A DNA stretch of 64,000 nucleotides from Ophioceras dolichostomum (taxonomy: Eukaryota > Ascomycota > Sordariomycetes > Magnaporthales > Ophioceraceae). The stretch lies in assembly GCA_003049485.1 (NCBI GenBank), contig PYST01000003.1:124001-188000 (forward strand), written 5' to 3'. The first letter of the stretch is position 1; each line of letters begins with the position of its first letter. Of the stretch, positions 33,543-43,229 are shown piece by piece. Both the position numbers and the translations under genes were made by a program. The notes beneath the pieces are model-generated. The model did not search any database and had not been told where the DNA came from. It saw only the letters and a program-made list of their open reading frames with translations.

Positions 33543-36500
33543 TCAGGCAGCGCCGGCCGCTGCTACCAGCGACGGGGCGACAACATGTAGTTGGTGGTGG
33601 CCATCGGCCTCCTCGCCACCACCACCCCTACCACAACTAGCTCCACGTGACAGCACACGGACAGGCGGAACCGTGGTAGTAGTAGTAGCCGTAGCAGCAG
33701 CAGCACCCGTAACGGTGGAGGAGACAGAATCAGCCGTCGCCACTGGCGAGCCGATATCCATACCCTGCGACTTCCCCAACCTGCTCGCAGTGACAGTCCT
33801 CCCCTTGTTCTCCGCATGCCTCTTCACAAAAGCCGCCTCGATGATGTCCAGCGCTTCCGCAGTCAGCACAGGCTGGTCCTCCTGGAAAAGGCGCCGCCGG
33901 GAACCGCCGACCCTGCGCAGCACCATCTCCACCAGCTCCAGCGCCCGCCGCCGCGCCTCCCTGGGCGTCGCGCGCGGCATCATCCTCCCATCGACGAGCT
34001 GCCTCCGCCAGTACTTCAGGCTCTTGAGCAGGTTGCGGTCGCGGCCCGCCATGCCCTCCCAGTGCCCGCTCTCCGTGGCCGCGCGCACCAGGGCGTCGAC
34101 CTCGTCGACCCGCCCCAGCGCGAGGTACGCTTCCATCAGGACCGAGAAGTTGGCGGCGCTGTAGCCCGGCGGGTCCCCCTTCGCCTCGGCGGCCTTGAGC
34201 GCCAGCGCGACGGCGCCGCGGTGGTCGCGCTGCGCGGCGTAGACTGCCGCCGCCTTCATGAAGGCGCCGCTGGTGACGCGGAAGCCGCACGAGCGCATGC
34301 GACGCAGGACGACGAGGAGCCGGTCGTCGAAGCCGAACCCGCGCCCGCTCGTCGCTCTGGGCTGCTCGCCTGCGTGATAATCCTGATCCTGGCCCTGGCC
34401 TTGCTGGTCCCACGACGACGGTTCGACGTGCTGCTCGAGCTGCGCGATGAGGAGCGGCGTGAGCGCCGCGTCGACGTTGACCCCTTGCTCCTGTGCGCGG
34501 CGCAGCACGTGGAGCGGCTCGTCGAGGTCCGGGCCTCCTCCCTCGCCCAGCTGCACGTGCGCCGTGGAGAAGAGCCGGAGACACCTCGGGCAGTCTCTCA
34601 TGCCGGCGGCCGTGGCGCGGCGGTAGGTGGATATCGCGGCCAAAGGACGCGCGGCGTTGAGGCTCAGCGCCATCGACTCGTAGACGTCGTTCTGGTCGAG
34701 CGGGTCCTGGCGCCGCATCCGGCGGGTGGCGGCCGCGGGACCGAACCCGCCGGGCTTGGTCCTGACCGAGTTGACCAGCCCGGCCTTGACGCGGCGTTTG
34801 GAGACGGGCGAGGCCAGCGCAGCGCCCGCCATGATGTGCTCCGTGGCTTCGTCGGTCAAGTCCGCGCTCAGCACGTGCAGCCGGCGGTACACAGCGCGGA
34901 GCGATAGGAAGGGGAGCTTCCAGTGGTCGCGGCAGCTCTTGAGGAGCGCGTTGGTGAATGCCGCATCCAGCTCCAGCTCCTTGCCTGAGCCAGAATTTGC
35001 GCCGCCGCCCCGAGACGCGTGGCCGGCGCAGTAGTCGAGCCAGGCCAGGAACGATTCCAGGTCGCGGACCTCGCCGTACCGGCTCGCCATGAGCGTGACC
35101 ATGTACTTAGACAACGGCAAGCCGAAATTGTCCAGGTAGGCCTTGAGGAACTCTTCCGTCTCTGTGACTGTGTGCGACTTGGAGAACACCTTGAGGATTG
35201 GCACAAATATCTGCGCCCCTTCCGGCGAGGAGAGCATAGTAGTAGAGCAAGCCGGGGCGTCTTTGAAGCGGTCCGGCGCCGCACCTTCTTGGAAGACTGC
35301 GTGCATACCGTCCCAGTCGCCCGCCCGCGCCCGGGCGAGGGCAAATAGGCCCAGGATGCGCACATCTTGCGTGGCACGAGGTTCCTGAGCGACTAGGTCT
35401 GCAAAATATCTCGAGGCCGCGTTTTCTTCTCCAGCCTCGAGCGCGACCTGAATCATGGCGCGATACGGCCCGTCTGCGAATTCCACGATGCGTTTCTCTC
35501 TGAGGCCGCCGGTATTGGACCGCCGGGCGCCCATAGTCCTCTCGAACAAAGCAGCCGTGTCCGTGAAGCTCTTGTGCGCCTGCCAGTGCTGATACAGCAA
35601 CTCGCAGACCCATCCCGTCTTTAGGATCCATGTCTCGGGTAGTATCGCGCGCAGGCGGTCCAGCACCTCGCCGGCCTGGACTCCATGCGTTGCCGACACG
35701 CTCTTGACCGCCAAATCGCCTATGTCGCGGTACTTAGTTACCGACAGTGTCTTCATAGCGTCTGTGTCGTACCTGAAAAAGAACCGGAGGAGAGTCTTGG
35801 GCATGTAGTGCGCGTCCATCTCGACTAGCATGCGCTGTAGAAAGCTTATCCCTTCTGAGCCATGTAAATAGGGCAGCACGCGGTCCATGAAGCCGACTAC
35901 CAACCTCGGATTGGGCCTGTTCAGTGCCACCCTTATCAACGGCTCAGCCAATGCCATCACATCCTTCGCCCGCTCATGGTTGGGCCGTTTGGTGGTGCCG
36001 GCCTGGGGCAAGAAGAGGCCCAGCGCGATCGAGAGTTGAAGATCCTTGTCGCGTTTGTCCGCCTGGAGGACGTGGAGAATGATGCTGAGTGGCTCGTGGG
36101 CGAAGTAGGCCCCCTCGTCGGGCTCCATGCGGTCCACGACGGTCTGGAGCACGAGCCTGGCGTTCTCCATATCCCCGGAGCGCTGGTAGCCCCGACATAG
36201 GAGGGCTGAATATTCCAGTAACCTATCCCTATAAGGTTCCAGAGTTTCCTTCGGTCGATACAATATCGACAGCAGTTGAAGTATCCCCTCTCTGAGGTGT
36301 GTCGGGTTGCGGTCCTTGGCGCAAAACTCGGCGAATTTGGCAAAGTCTCGGTCTAGGCTTTTGGGCCCCGTCGGGCGCGGCGGGCGTGCGTGGCCAAAGG
36401 ACTTGTTTTGTGGCTGTCTTATGAGAGCCGGAAGAGTCGGCGCTGGTGTTGGTGATGGTATTGGATCGGGTCGCGGGTGCAGCAGCGTAGGGGCCGCTGG

Positions 36501-37031
36501 TATTGACGTTGTGTTCACGTCACCGTCGCCGGTTAGGCCATGCTTCTTCGGTTGGACCGTTGATATGCTGCCGGTCCTGTTGACCCTGTTGGCCCTGCCC
36601 GTCTTGGCCTCGCCAGCGGCGCATGATTCAGCTCTGCTGGACAAACTCTCCGGGGCAGGCGGCGATGGCGGCAGTGTTTCTCGTAGCTCCCCGTTCACGA
36701 TTCGCAGCATCGGCTGGACAGAGTCCTCGCCGTTGGCGCGGCCGGGACTGAGCCTATCGAGTCTGTTCTCCGGATGGCGTCGCGGGAACGGCCATGACTC
36801 GGCTATGAAGGCCTCCTCCTCCTTGGCCCTGATAGCGGCAGCGGCGGCCCCTGCGTGATAGTTCCTCAACGACTTGATCTTTTGCCCGTTGGCGATGGCG
36901 GTCTTCGCGGCATTGATCCTCCGGCGCCGGTCCTCGGTGACCAGAACTATGGAGCAGGTCGTGCCGAAAACAAGACCACGGAGGACACGGATCGCGGCTT
37001 TGGATGGGACGGGCACCGGCGTCGTTGACAT
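33543..37031 (-). CDS. Large PPR-like (helical repeat) mitochondrial protein
   Basis: One long exon, 1162 residues from the Met at 37031; the frame is open further upstream to 37352 but MSTTPVPVPSKAAIRVLRGLVFG... looks like the genuine start, a basic segment followed by FGTTCSIVLVTEDRRRRINAA. The body is a series of paired helices with pentatricopeptide-like spacing: YSALLCRGYQRSGDMENARLV, FMKAAAVYAAQRDHRGAVAL, and FSVLMEAYLALGRVDEVDALV. Proteins of this type in fungi act in mitochondrial mRNA stability or translation; which RNA this one serves cannot be read from sequence. A Ser/Pro-rich block (about 80-225) and a low-complexity C-terminal tail (poly-Ala/Thr, Gly-rich) are disordered. Same strand and orientation as MME1 upstream, 737 bp away; separate transcripts are likely. 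Confidence 0.65.
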   Translation of the reverse strand: MSTTPVPVPSKAAIRVLRGLVFGTTCSIVLVTEDRRRRINAAKTAIANGQKIKSLRNYHAGAAAAAIRAKEEEAFIAESWPFPRRHPENRLDRLSPGRANGEDSVQPMLRIVNGELRETLPPSPPAPESLSSRAESCAAGEAKTGRANRVNRTGSISTVQPKKHGLTGDGDVNTTSIPAAPTLLHPRPDPIPSPTPAPTLPALIRQPQNKSFGHARPPRPTGPKSLDRDFAKFAEFCAKDRNPTHLREGILQLLSILYRPKETLEPYRDRLLEYSALLCRGYQRSGDMENARLVLQTVVDRMEPDEGAYFAHEPLSIILHVLQADKRDKDLQLSIALGLFLPQAGTTKRPNHERAKDVMALAEPLIRVALNRPNPRLVVGFMDRVLPYLHGSEGISFLQRMLVEMDAHYMPKTLLRFFFRYDTDAMKTLSVTKYRDIGDLAVKSVSATHGVQAGEVLDRLRAILPETWILKTGWVCELLYQHWQAHKSFTDTAALFERTMGARRSNTGGLREKRIVEFADGPYRAMIQVALEAGEENAASRYFADLVAQEPRATQDVRILGLFALARARAGDWDGMHAVFQEGAAPDRFKDAPACSTTMLSSPEGAQIFVPILKVFSKSHTVTETEEFLKAYLDNFGLPLSKYMVTLMASRYGEVRDLESFLAWLDYCAGHASRGGGANSGSGKELELDAAFTNALLKSCRDHWKLPFLSLRAVYRRLHVLSADLTDEATEHIMAGAALASPVSKRRVKAGLVNSVRTKPGGFGPAAATRRMRRQDPLDQNDVYESMALSLNAARPLAAISTYRRATAAGMRDCPRCLRLFSTAHVQLGEGGGPDLDEPLHVLRRAQEQGVNVDAALTPLLIAQLEQHVEPSSWDQQGQGQDQDYHAGEQPRATSGRGFGFDDRLLVVLRRMRSCGFRVTSGAFMKAAAVYAAQRDHRGAVALALKAAEAKGDPPGYSAANFSVLMEAYLALGRVDEVDALVRAATESGHWEGMAGRDRNLLKSLKYWRRQLVDGRMMPRATPREARRRALELVEMVLRRVGGSRRRLFQEDQPVLTAEALDIIEAAFVKRHAENKGRTVTASRLGKSQGMDIGSPVATADSVSSTVTGAAAATATTTTTVPPVRVLSRGASCGRGGGGEEADGHHQLHVVAPSLVAAAGAA

Positions 37032-37768
37032 GGCTCGGACAGGCAATTCGCCGTCTCGATCATGCGCATCGTGGCAATTGACGTGGCACCTTTGGTTGTT
37101 TCTTGTCGTGGAGCTATTCCGTCTTTTTCGTCTTGCATCAGCGATCGGTGGGCCGGAATGAACTTGATGAGGAGAAGGTTCTGTTCCGGTGATATGGCCT
37201 GATGTGACAAAATTGGGAGTTGGCGGGGCCCCACCCCTGAGGTGCTCTGTAAGGCCGCATCGGCTAGAACCTGGCCGGCCCACTAGCTCGGGACGCCGTC
37301 GGTCGGGAGGCGCATCTCGTCTATCACAAGCAGTTGATTCTCTGGCGTACACCGTACAGGCGAAGGGAATGTCGGTATCAATTACTGTATGTTCGTACTA
37401 TATGTTCGGGAACTTGGTCGCCGTAACTCCAGCCAGGCCGTCGAGCGATTCAGGCTGGTTTGGTTGGCAGGCCCGAGGATGTAGCATAGGTGAACAGCCA
37501 AACAGCATGCGGCACAGTAACAAAAGCGAAGATTGTTCTATCGTTTCTTCAAGTCTAACATGCGTTCTATCCATCCCCAAAAACGCCTTCTCCCATATGT
37601 CCACATTTAGACAGGAAGATAGGAATAGAGACCGGGGGAAAGTCTCATTTGTACAAATGGTTATACAGGATATCAAAGGAAGAGAGGGAGAGGGAGAGAG
37701 CGTCATTCGGGAAAACATCATCAGTCAAGTGGCATGCCAGCGGCCCCCTTTTCCTGTGTAGGCGCGCA
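37032..37768. other. Intergenic between MME1 (3') and the PPR-like gene (5')
   Basis: 737 bp on the way from the MME1 stop to the PPR-like start on the minus strand. A short GA-rich stretch occurs at about 37678-37701. No additional gene is supported; the open frame continuing upstream of the PPR-like start is judged noncoding. Confidence 0.55.
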
Positions 37769-39312
37769 CTATAATGACGAAGTTTCGGCATCATCCCGCC
37801 AAGGGAAATGCTCCTCGAGCCTCCGGAGGATATTTTGGTACAGGAAGAGCATACATCCGCTCTGTATGCTGGTCCAGACAAAACGGGGGCCAACGCCTCG
37901 GAACCAACCTCCTAGGCCTTCGGTCTTGTATATAAGCTTCAGGCCCACAAAGATGGACGAAGTCTGTAAGCTGGCCGCGCCAGGCCGAGGTGTGTGTGTC
38001 GAGGGAGAGGAGGTGGATATTAAACGTTTCTGTGGTATTGGCGCACTGGCCCCGGTACTTGCGGCCGTTGACTCTGTGGTATGCTTTGCAGCGGATGCTA
38101 CCGGCGCTGCATCTTTCGGTCCTAGAGGTTTGGCATTGGAAGAGATATCCACGCCGGTGCCGGCGGCGAGGATAGAGCCGGCGGCTTCTGGATGGAGCTG
38201 GGTCTGGAGCCTCGTCTTAACGACGTCGAGTGGGCAGGTGAGGACCCCTGCCAGGCCGCCGGCTCCAGCCCCTGTGAGAAACTCGAGCCGCGGCCCGATA
38301 TCACGACTTTGGCACCATTCGCGGGCCCACGACTGGCCTTGCTCGTAGAACATGAACTGAAGGGCCGAGAACGGCAGGTCGCGGTACAGCGTAGCCTTGT
38401 AGCCATAGAAAAGCGCCGAGAAGCCCTCCTGGCGAGCGATGGTCTTGGCCGCGTGGAAAGTGCCCCTATAGTTGTAGCCGGAGCGAAAGTAAGGGTTGTT
38501 ATACCGCCCCTGAAGCTGCAGGCGCGTCTTGAGTACCTCCGACGGCACGTAGACGACGGAGGCAGCGAGGTCACCAAGAAAACCTTCCCGTGCAGCTGTT
38601 AGAATAATGGCAGACAGCGCTCGGAGAGTGGCCGAACGTCGGATGCAACGTACCGCTGGCGAGGTATGCAATATGCGGCTGCACACCATAGTCTATCAAG
38701 TGGCGCTTGCTGTACTCGTAAGTGCCGAAGAACAGCACCGTCCCTGGAAAGGAGCCCAGAAGGGCGGGTAGCCAGCCTCCGTAGAGCCCGCGCCGTACGC
38801 CCTCCTGACGGAGAATCTTGTAGTATGATGAGCCTAGAGATGTGTATTTGGGTGGCATGTGCGGATCGCCTTGTTGTCGCGTCTTTACGGTATCCAAGGA
38901 GTGCATCAGCATATCACCGCTCGTTCCGCCGAGCCCTCCGGCAAGCATGGCCTGTGACGGTGGTAGAAGAGAGGCATGTCAGCAGAGAAGAAAAGCCAGT
39001 TGTTGGTGGTGTTGGGTGATGTCACCATCACCATTTCCAGGCCAACAAAAAACGGAAGGACCACGCCACGGAGGTGCGCACATGTATAAGAGGCGGTCGA
39101 CCCTCGAAGTCGTCATCTTGCGGAACCATGGTATCGCAAGTTTCTCGCTGCTGATGCCTTCTGATGGTACCGTCAGACAGGAAACCGGTTTGGCCGCTAA
39201 GTCCATTGTCGACCACTGTCGTTGGCGCGATGAGAAGCGACCCCGAGCTCGAGGAGGAAGAGGAAGCAGCGTGAGCTTCAGAAGCGAAAGGGTTGAGGGG
39301 CATCTCCCTCAA
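37769..39312 (-). CDS. MME1: Mitochondrial carrier, MME1 type (YMR166C family)
   Basis: Three exons, 39312-39082, 38951-38654 and 38583-37769, give 447 residues. Yeast Mme1 is reported to export Mg2+ from mitochondria. All three carrier repeats are present: the first with HSLDTVKTR (Ser in place of the usual Pro, as in the yeast protein), the second VPSEVLKTRLQLQGR, the third CPLDVVKTRLQ. LYGGWLPALLGSFPGTVLFFGTYEYSKR and FRGVGPRFVWTS also match the family closely. Unusual are a Ser/Ala-rich N-terminal extension and a low-complexity insertion of about 75 residues after the third signature. In intron 2 the branch sequence CTAAC runs directly into an AG that must be skipped; the true acceptor, AAG 12 nt further on, gives the conserved ASG-FLGDL junction. 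Confidence 0.92.
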
Positions 39313-39967
39313 ACAGGGGACGAGCGGGGGAGAAAGAAGGCGAGGCGGCGCCTGGAGAGGGAGGAGGACGTGGACAGCCGCCTGTGAATAGCAACAAAAA
39401 AGACCAAGTGCAAAGAAATCCCCGAAAATTCGCGAACAATAACCGTGACGGAGCTATCGGATTCGGATTACGGAATGCTGCATGAGTCGACACCCAAAAT
39501 TTTGACCGTATTGGTCCGTGCACTCAGCCGTTGACGACGACCAACAACGAGCGATGGGAAGTGGGACTATATTATGTCATGCTCATGTTCTCATATGATA
39601 CAAACGAAGACGGTCGTACTAAGAAGTTTGGGGGTCACAGCAGCAATTCTATTCAAAGAGGTCTGCCGCGTGGGTATTCCAAGACAGAATTGATAAGAAC
39701 CGGTTCACCAAGAGCCAATCCACGGCGTCACTACTTCGCACCTACCTGCCCGTAGTTGGAAAGCTGAGTTCTGGAACACGCTGGACGATTTCAGAGGCTT
39801 TGAGACGCAGAACCATGTTTCTCTACCCAGAACCCCCGGGGCTACCGGAGAAGTCTCATCGATTTATATTACAAGTTCAGATTGGGGTTGCAGTGTACGA
39901 GGGGGAGGATACTGTATGGCTTCTCATAACGTTGAGTGAGACGCGACATGCGGCTCCTCCAGCGCTC
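39313..39967. other. Intergenic between IMP2 (3') and MME1 (5')
   Basis: 655 bp with no supported gene; MME1 promoter and IMP2 3' flank. No repeats stood out. Confidence 0.55.
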
Positions 39968-40676
39968 CTAAGTCGAAGCCTTCCAGAGCCCCGGGCGTTC
40001 AGGATGATCCCACCAGCGTACCGTTCCACTCCTGGAGAAAGGAAGTAGGATGTGCGTGATACGCCCGATGACTAGCCGCCTCGAGATGGGTCCGTAGTCG
40101 TTGCTGTCCAGCGACATTCCCTCCCCGGCGTCTCCCTCGACCCAGATGTGGCCCTGAGGCACCCTGACAAATTTGCTCAGTCGCGTCTGAACAACATCCC
40201 CTTCCAGGCCGATCACCCTCTTTACAGTCCGCGACTCTGGCCTTTGAGGGTGGCTAAAGATTAAGTCCAACGTTAGGATATGAACCTACACGGTCGAATC
40301 CGCCATCAGGTCCTCCCCCCATATTCCAGCTCGCCGTTTATGAGACATAAGGCAGGGACACGGAGAGAAAACATTAGAGTGAGTGAGCATACTGGAAAAC
40401 TACAACCATCCCCCGCGCAAGATCCCGTTGTGCATACCACTTGTAGATAAGGCAGAAGTCCCGGCGCAACGTCTCGTTGTACTCTTTGTTCAAGAACGGC
40501 GCCATCGACGGGCCGTTGATGTAGTGAAGCTCGGCGACTGTGGAGTTGAACCATATCAACGCGGGCACACAGGCGACGAACCTGGAGAGATAGCGCGCGA
40601 ACAAGCGGCGGAAGGATGGGGATGAGCCGCCATGGCTACTTGATTTCGCCCGCGTCCATGCGAGCCCAAGAGCCAT
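39968..40676 (-). CDS. IMP2: IMP2, mitochondrial inner membrane protease subunit
   Basis: Two exons, 40676-40393 and 40253-39968, give 189 residues, the usual size; the intron (139 nt, GTATGC donor, CCTAAC branch, TAG acceptor) is phase 2. The protein is a type I signal peptidase relative that removes sorting signals on the intermembrane-space side. Seen: one N-terminal membrane segment (VACVPALIWFNSTVAEL), the catalytic Ser in NGPSMAP (Ser57), the catalytic Lys in VKRVIGLEGD (Lys106), and the conserved GHIWVEGD and SLDSNDYGPIS boxes that separate Imp2 from Imp1. The frame opens upstream to a Met at 40817, but those extra 47 residues do not resemble a family N-terminus. It is head-to-head with ENP1 across a short promoter. 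Confidence 0.92.
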
Positions 40677-41012
40677 GTGCAGGATACCGTGGCGATCTCG
40701 GGGGTCTCGGTGAGTGATGCCGGAGCTAATGAAGATGGTATGATCGTCCGCGATGCAGAAGCTTTGACGAGGAAGAGAATTGGAGCTCGCCCGTGATTGA
40801 AAGCCAATCAGCATCATCCTTGACCCATGGCGACAGGTAAATTCCCCGCCATCAGTCTTTCACCGCCCGGCAGTAACCCCCACCATGGAAAAAAAATCTA
40901 AATGGACTCCAAGTATACTGGCGACAGAAACGGCAAGGGCACCTTCTTGTTTTCCTGAGCATATCCTTCTTACAAATTACCGACACTTAGCTCCAAGCAC
41001 TCGGTTTTGAAA
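40677..41012. promoter_or_regulatory. Short bidirectional promoter IMP2 / ENP1
   Basis: Only 336 bp separate the two divergent start codons (195 bp if the longer IMP2 start is used), so the two genes must share regulatory DNA. No clear TATA box could be assigned. Confidence 0.6.
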
Positions 41013-42566
41013 ATGCCGAAAGCCACTACTCCAACATCATCGCGGTCCCGCCGTCATAATCCACTCGAGTCTGACATCCTCGCGACGGGTCTCCTGCGCC
41101 AGAAGGCGCCGAAGAGAAAGCACAAGGAGTCGACCGCCGACGAGACCTACGTCGACAGCAGAGCTTCGCGGCAGATCCTCGCGCTAGGTCGAGAGCTTCT
41201 GGAGGACGGGCGCCAAGAAGGCACCGCCGATCCAGAGAAAGAAGAAAACGAGGCGTTCGCATTTGACTCCAGGTTTGATGCGAGGGGGGCCCGAGACGAT
41301 GAGGAGTTCCCGGATGCGGAGGCGTGGGGTTCGGACGAAGAGGTAGAGGAGATCGAGGTCGACCCTGAAGACCTGGACGCGTTCAACCGGTTTCTCCCTG
41401 GCGGCGTGGATGACGACCCGCTCCTGAAGCACGGGTGGGATGGGGCTCTCGGCCAAGACCAGGAGGAGGACAGCGAGCCAACAAATCTAGCCGATATTAT
41501 TCTAGCAAAGATCCAAGAAAAGGAGGCCCTGGACGCCGGGAGGATACGGCCCTCAGCGGTGGATGAGGAGATGCAAGAACTGCCTCCGAAGGTAGTCGAG
41601 GTTTACACGCTGATCGGGGGAATGTTGTCGAGGTACAAGTCCGGAAAGCTGCCCAAGCCGCTCAAGGTGCTCCCCACCATCCCACGATGGGAAGATATAC
41701 TCGCCGTCACGAATCCACATCTCTGGACGCCGAACGCCGTCTTCGCCGCGACCAAGATCTTCTCCTCGGCCAGGCCAGCAGTGGCGCAGCGCTTCATGGA
41801 GCTTGTGGTCCTTGATGCCTTCAAGACCGACATCTTCGAGCACAAGAAGCTCAACGTGCACATCTTTAACGCGCTGAAGAAGGGCCTCTACAGGCCCGCC
41901 GCCTGGTTCAAGGGCTTTCTTTTCCCGTTGGTGGCCGACGGCGGTTGCACGCTCCGCGAGGCCGCCATCGTTGCCGCCGTCCTCACCAGGGTATCTGTGC
42001 CCGTTCTACACTCGGCCGCGGCCATCAAGGGGCTCTGCGACATCGCTGCCCAGCAGGCTTCGCAGGGTACCGAGGGAGGCGGCGCCACCAATATTCTCCT
42101 GCGTTGTCTGCTTGAGAAGAAATACGCGCTTCCATACCAGTGCATAGATGCGTTAGTATTTCACTGTAAGTCGTCGCCAATGCAATCCCTTCTCCACTCA
42201 CAACAATATATCTCTTCGGTTCTGACAGTTGAGCACATGTGTTCAGTCCTCCGTTTCCGGAACGCCGACCCCGCCTCGGTCCGGGAAGAAGACGTCGGAC
42301 GCATGGGGAAGGACGCCTTCCAGTCAACAAGCGCCACGTCTCTTCCCGTGATTTGGCACAAGTGCCTGTTATCCTTCGCGCAGCATTACAGGGACCAGAT
42401 CACGGAGGAGCAGCGCGAGCTGCTACTGGACCTGCTGTTGACGCACGGCCATTCGGCCATTGGGCCCGAGGTTCGGAAGGAACTTCTGGCGGGCAGAGGG
42501 CGTGGTGTGCCTTTGGAGCCTCCAGCAACAGCCTTCGATGGCGATGACACTATGCTAATGGATTAG
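41013..42566 (+). CDS. ENP1: ENP1 (bystin), 40S ribosome biogenesis factor
   Basis: Two exons, 41013-42165 and 42247-42566, give 490 residues, close to yeast Enp1 (483). Known role: part of the 90S and pre-40S particles, needed for 20S pre-rRNA processing and export. The N-terminal 170 residues are charged and acidic; the bystin domain follows with LPKPLKVLPTIPRWEDILAV, PHLWTPNAVFAATKIFSS, KLNVHIFNALKKGLYRPAAW, and YALPYQCIDALVFHFLRFR across the exon junction. The intron has a GTAAGT donor and a CTGACAG branch whose adjacent AG is apparently skipped in favour of TTCAG 18 nt downstream; using the first AG would insert six in-frame residues into a well conserved strand. The leucine-rich C-terminus (REL LLDLLLTHGHSAIGPEVRKEL) is typical. 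Confidence 0.95.
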   Translation: MPKATTPTSSRSRRHNPLESDILATGLLRQKAPKRKHKESTADETYVDSRASRQILALGRELLEDGRQEGTADPEKEENEAFAFDSRFDARGARDDEEFPDAEAWGSDEEVEEIEVDPEDLDAFNRFLPGGVDDDPLLKHGWDGALGQDQEEDSEPTNLADIILAKIQEKEALDAGRIRPSAVDEEMQELPPKVVEVYTLIGGMLSRYKSGKLPKPLKVLPTIPRWEDILAVTNPHLWTPNAVFAATKIFSSARPAVAQRFMELVVLDAFKTDIFEHKKLNVHIFNALKKGLYRPAAWFKGFLFPLVADGGCTLREAAIVAAVLTRVSVPVLHSAAAIKGLCDIAAQQASQGTEGGGATNILLRCLLEKKYALPYQCIDALVFHCKSSPMQSLLHSQQYISSVLTVEHMCSVLRFRNADPASVREEDVGRMGKDAFQSTSATSLPVIWHKCLLSFAQHYRDQITEEQRELLLDLLLTHGHSAIGPEVRKELLAGRGRGVPLEPPATAFDGDDTMLMD

Positions 42567-43229
42567 AGAGCCTCAACGGGCCGGGATCAAATGCAGCGAC
42601 GGACACGCAGGCTGTCAGGCATTACGGTTTAATGAGAAATGATTCATGTCAAATGTTATCTCCCCTAGATTTACTGGACGTGGTTTCACTCCGGGCTCCC
42701 ATTTTCATTTGATGTTGAAGAACTGGCCCGTTTTTCTCACGGTCGTGGGAAAGGAAGGTTCGGGCCAGAACACCCGACAACATATCGTTCGATTACAGGG
42801 ACAACGACTCAATATCCATTCGTGGCAGGTGCAATTCCCGCGTTGCACGAGCCAAAAGGGACGTCCTAGTGCCCTCACACACCTACACGCCTCTATTTGT
42901 CGGGCATGGAGCGGAGATTCTTAAGACCATGGCTCTAAAGCCCTGAAACTAACTTCCTATCACCCTCGACTGGCAATCGCTGGCCTTACCATCCTTGCCA
43001 TCTCCCTAATTGAGGCGAATTTCCCCTCTCATCCCTCCCATTATCATTTTTATCTCTCCAGCACCCCCATACATTCGCTCAACTCCGAGCCTCTCGGGCA
43101 TAGAGGCACGTAGAAACGGTCGCCGGCGCTAGACTCGTCGTCCTCTATCACAGACGGTCATGGAAAAGAGCCACAGTTGAGTGTCTTCCTCAGTGGAATC
43201 GACAACAGAGACGCCCCAGAGTGCCTCCA
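42567..43229. other. Intergenic between ENP1 and the 43230 gene
   Basis: 663 bp; ENP1 3' flank and promoter of the next gene on the same strand. Nothing recognisable was found. Confidence 0.55.

Noticed and set aside
33816..34907. 363-codon open frame on the + strand
   Set aside because: Antisense shadow of the PPR-like gene; His/Arg/Leu-rich nonsense composition.
37032..37352. 107-codon N-terminal extension of the PPR-like protein
   Set aside because: The inner start at 37031 has the family-like beginning; the extension reads like leader DNA.
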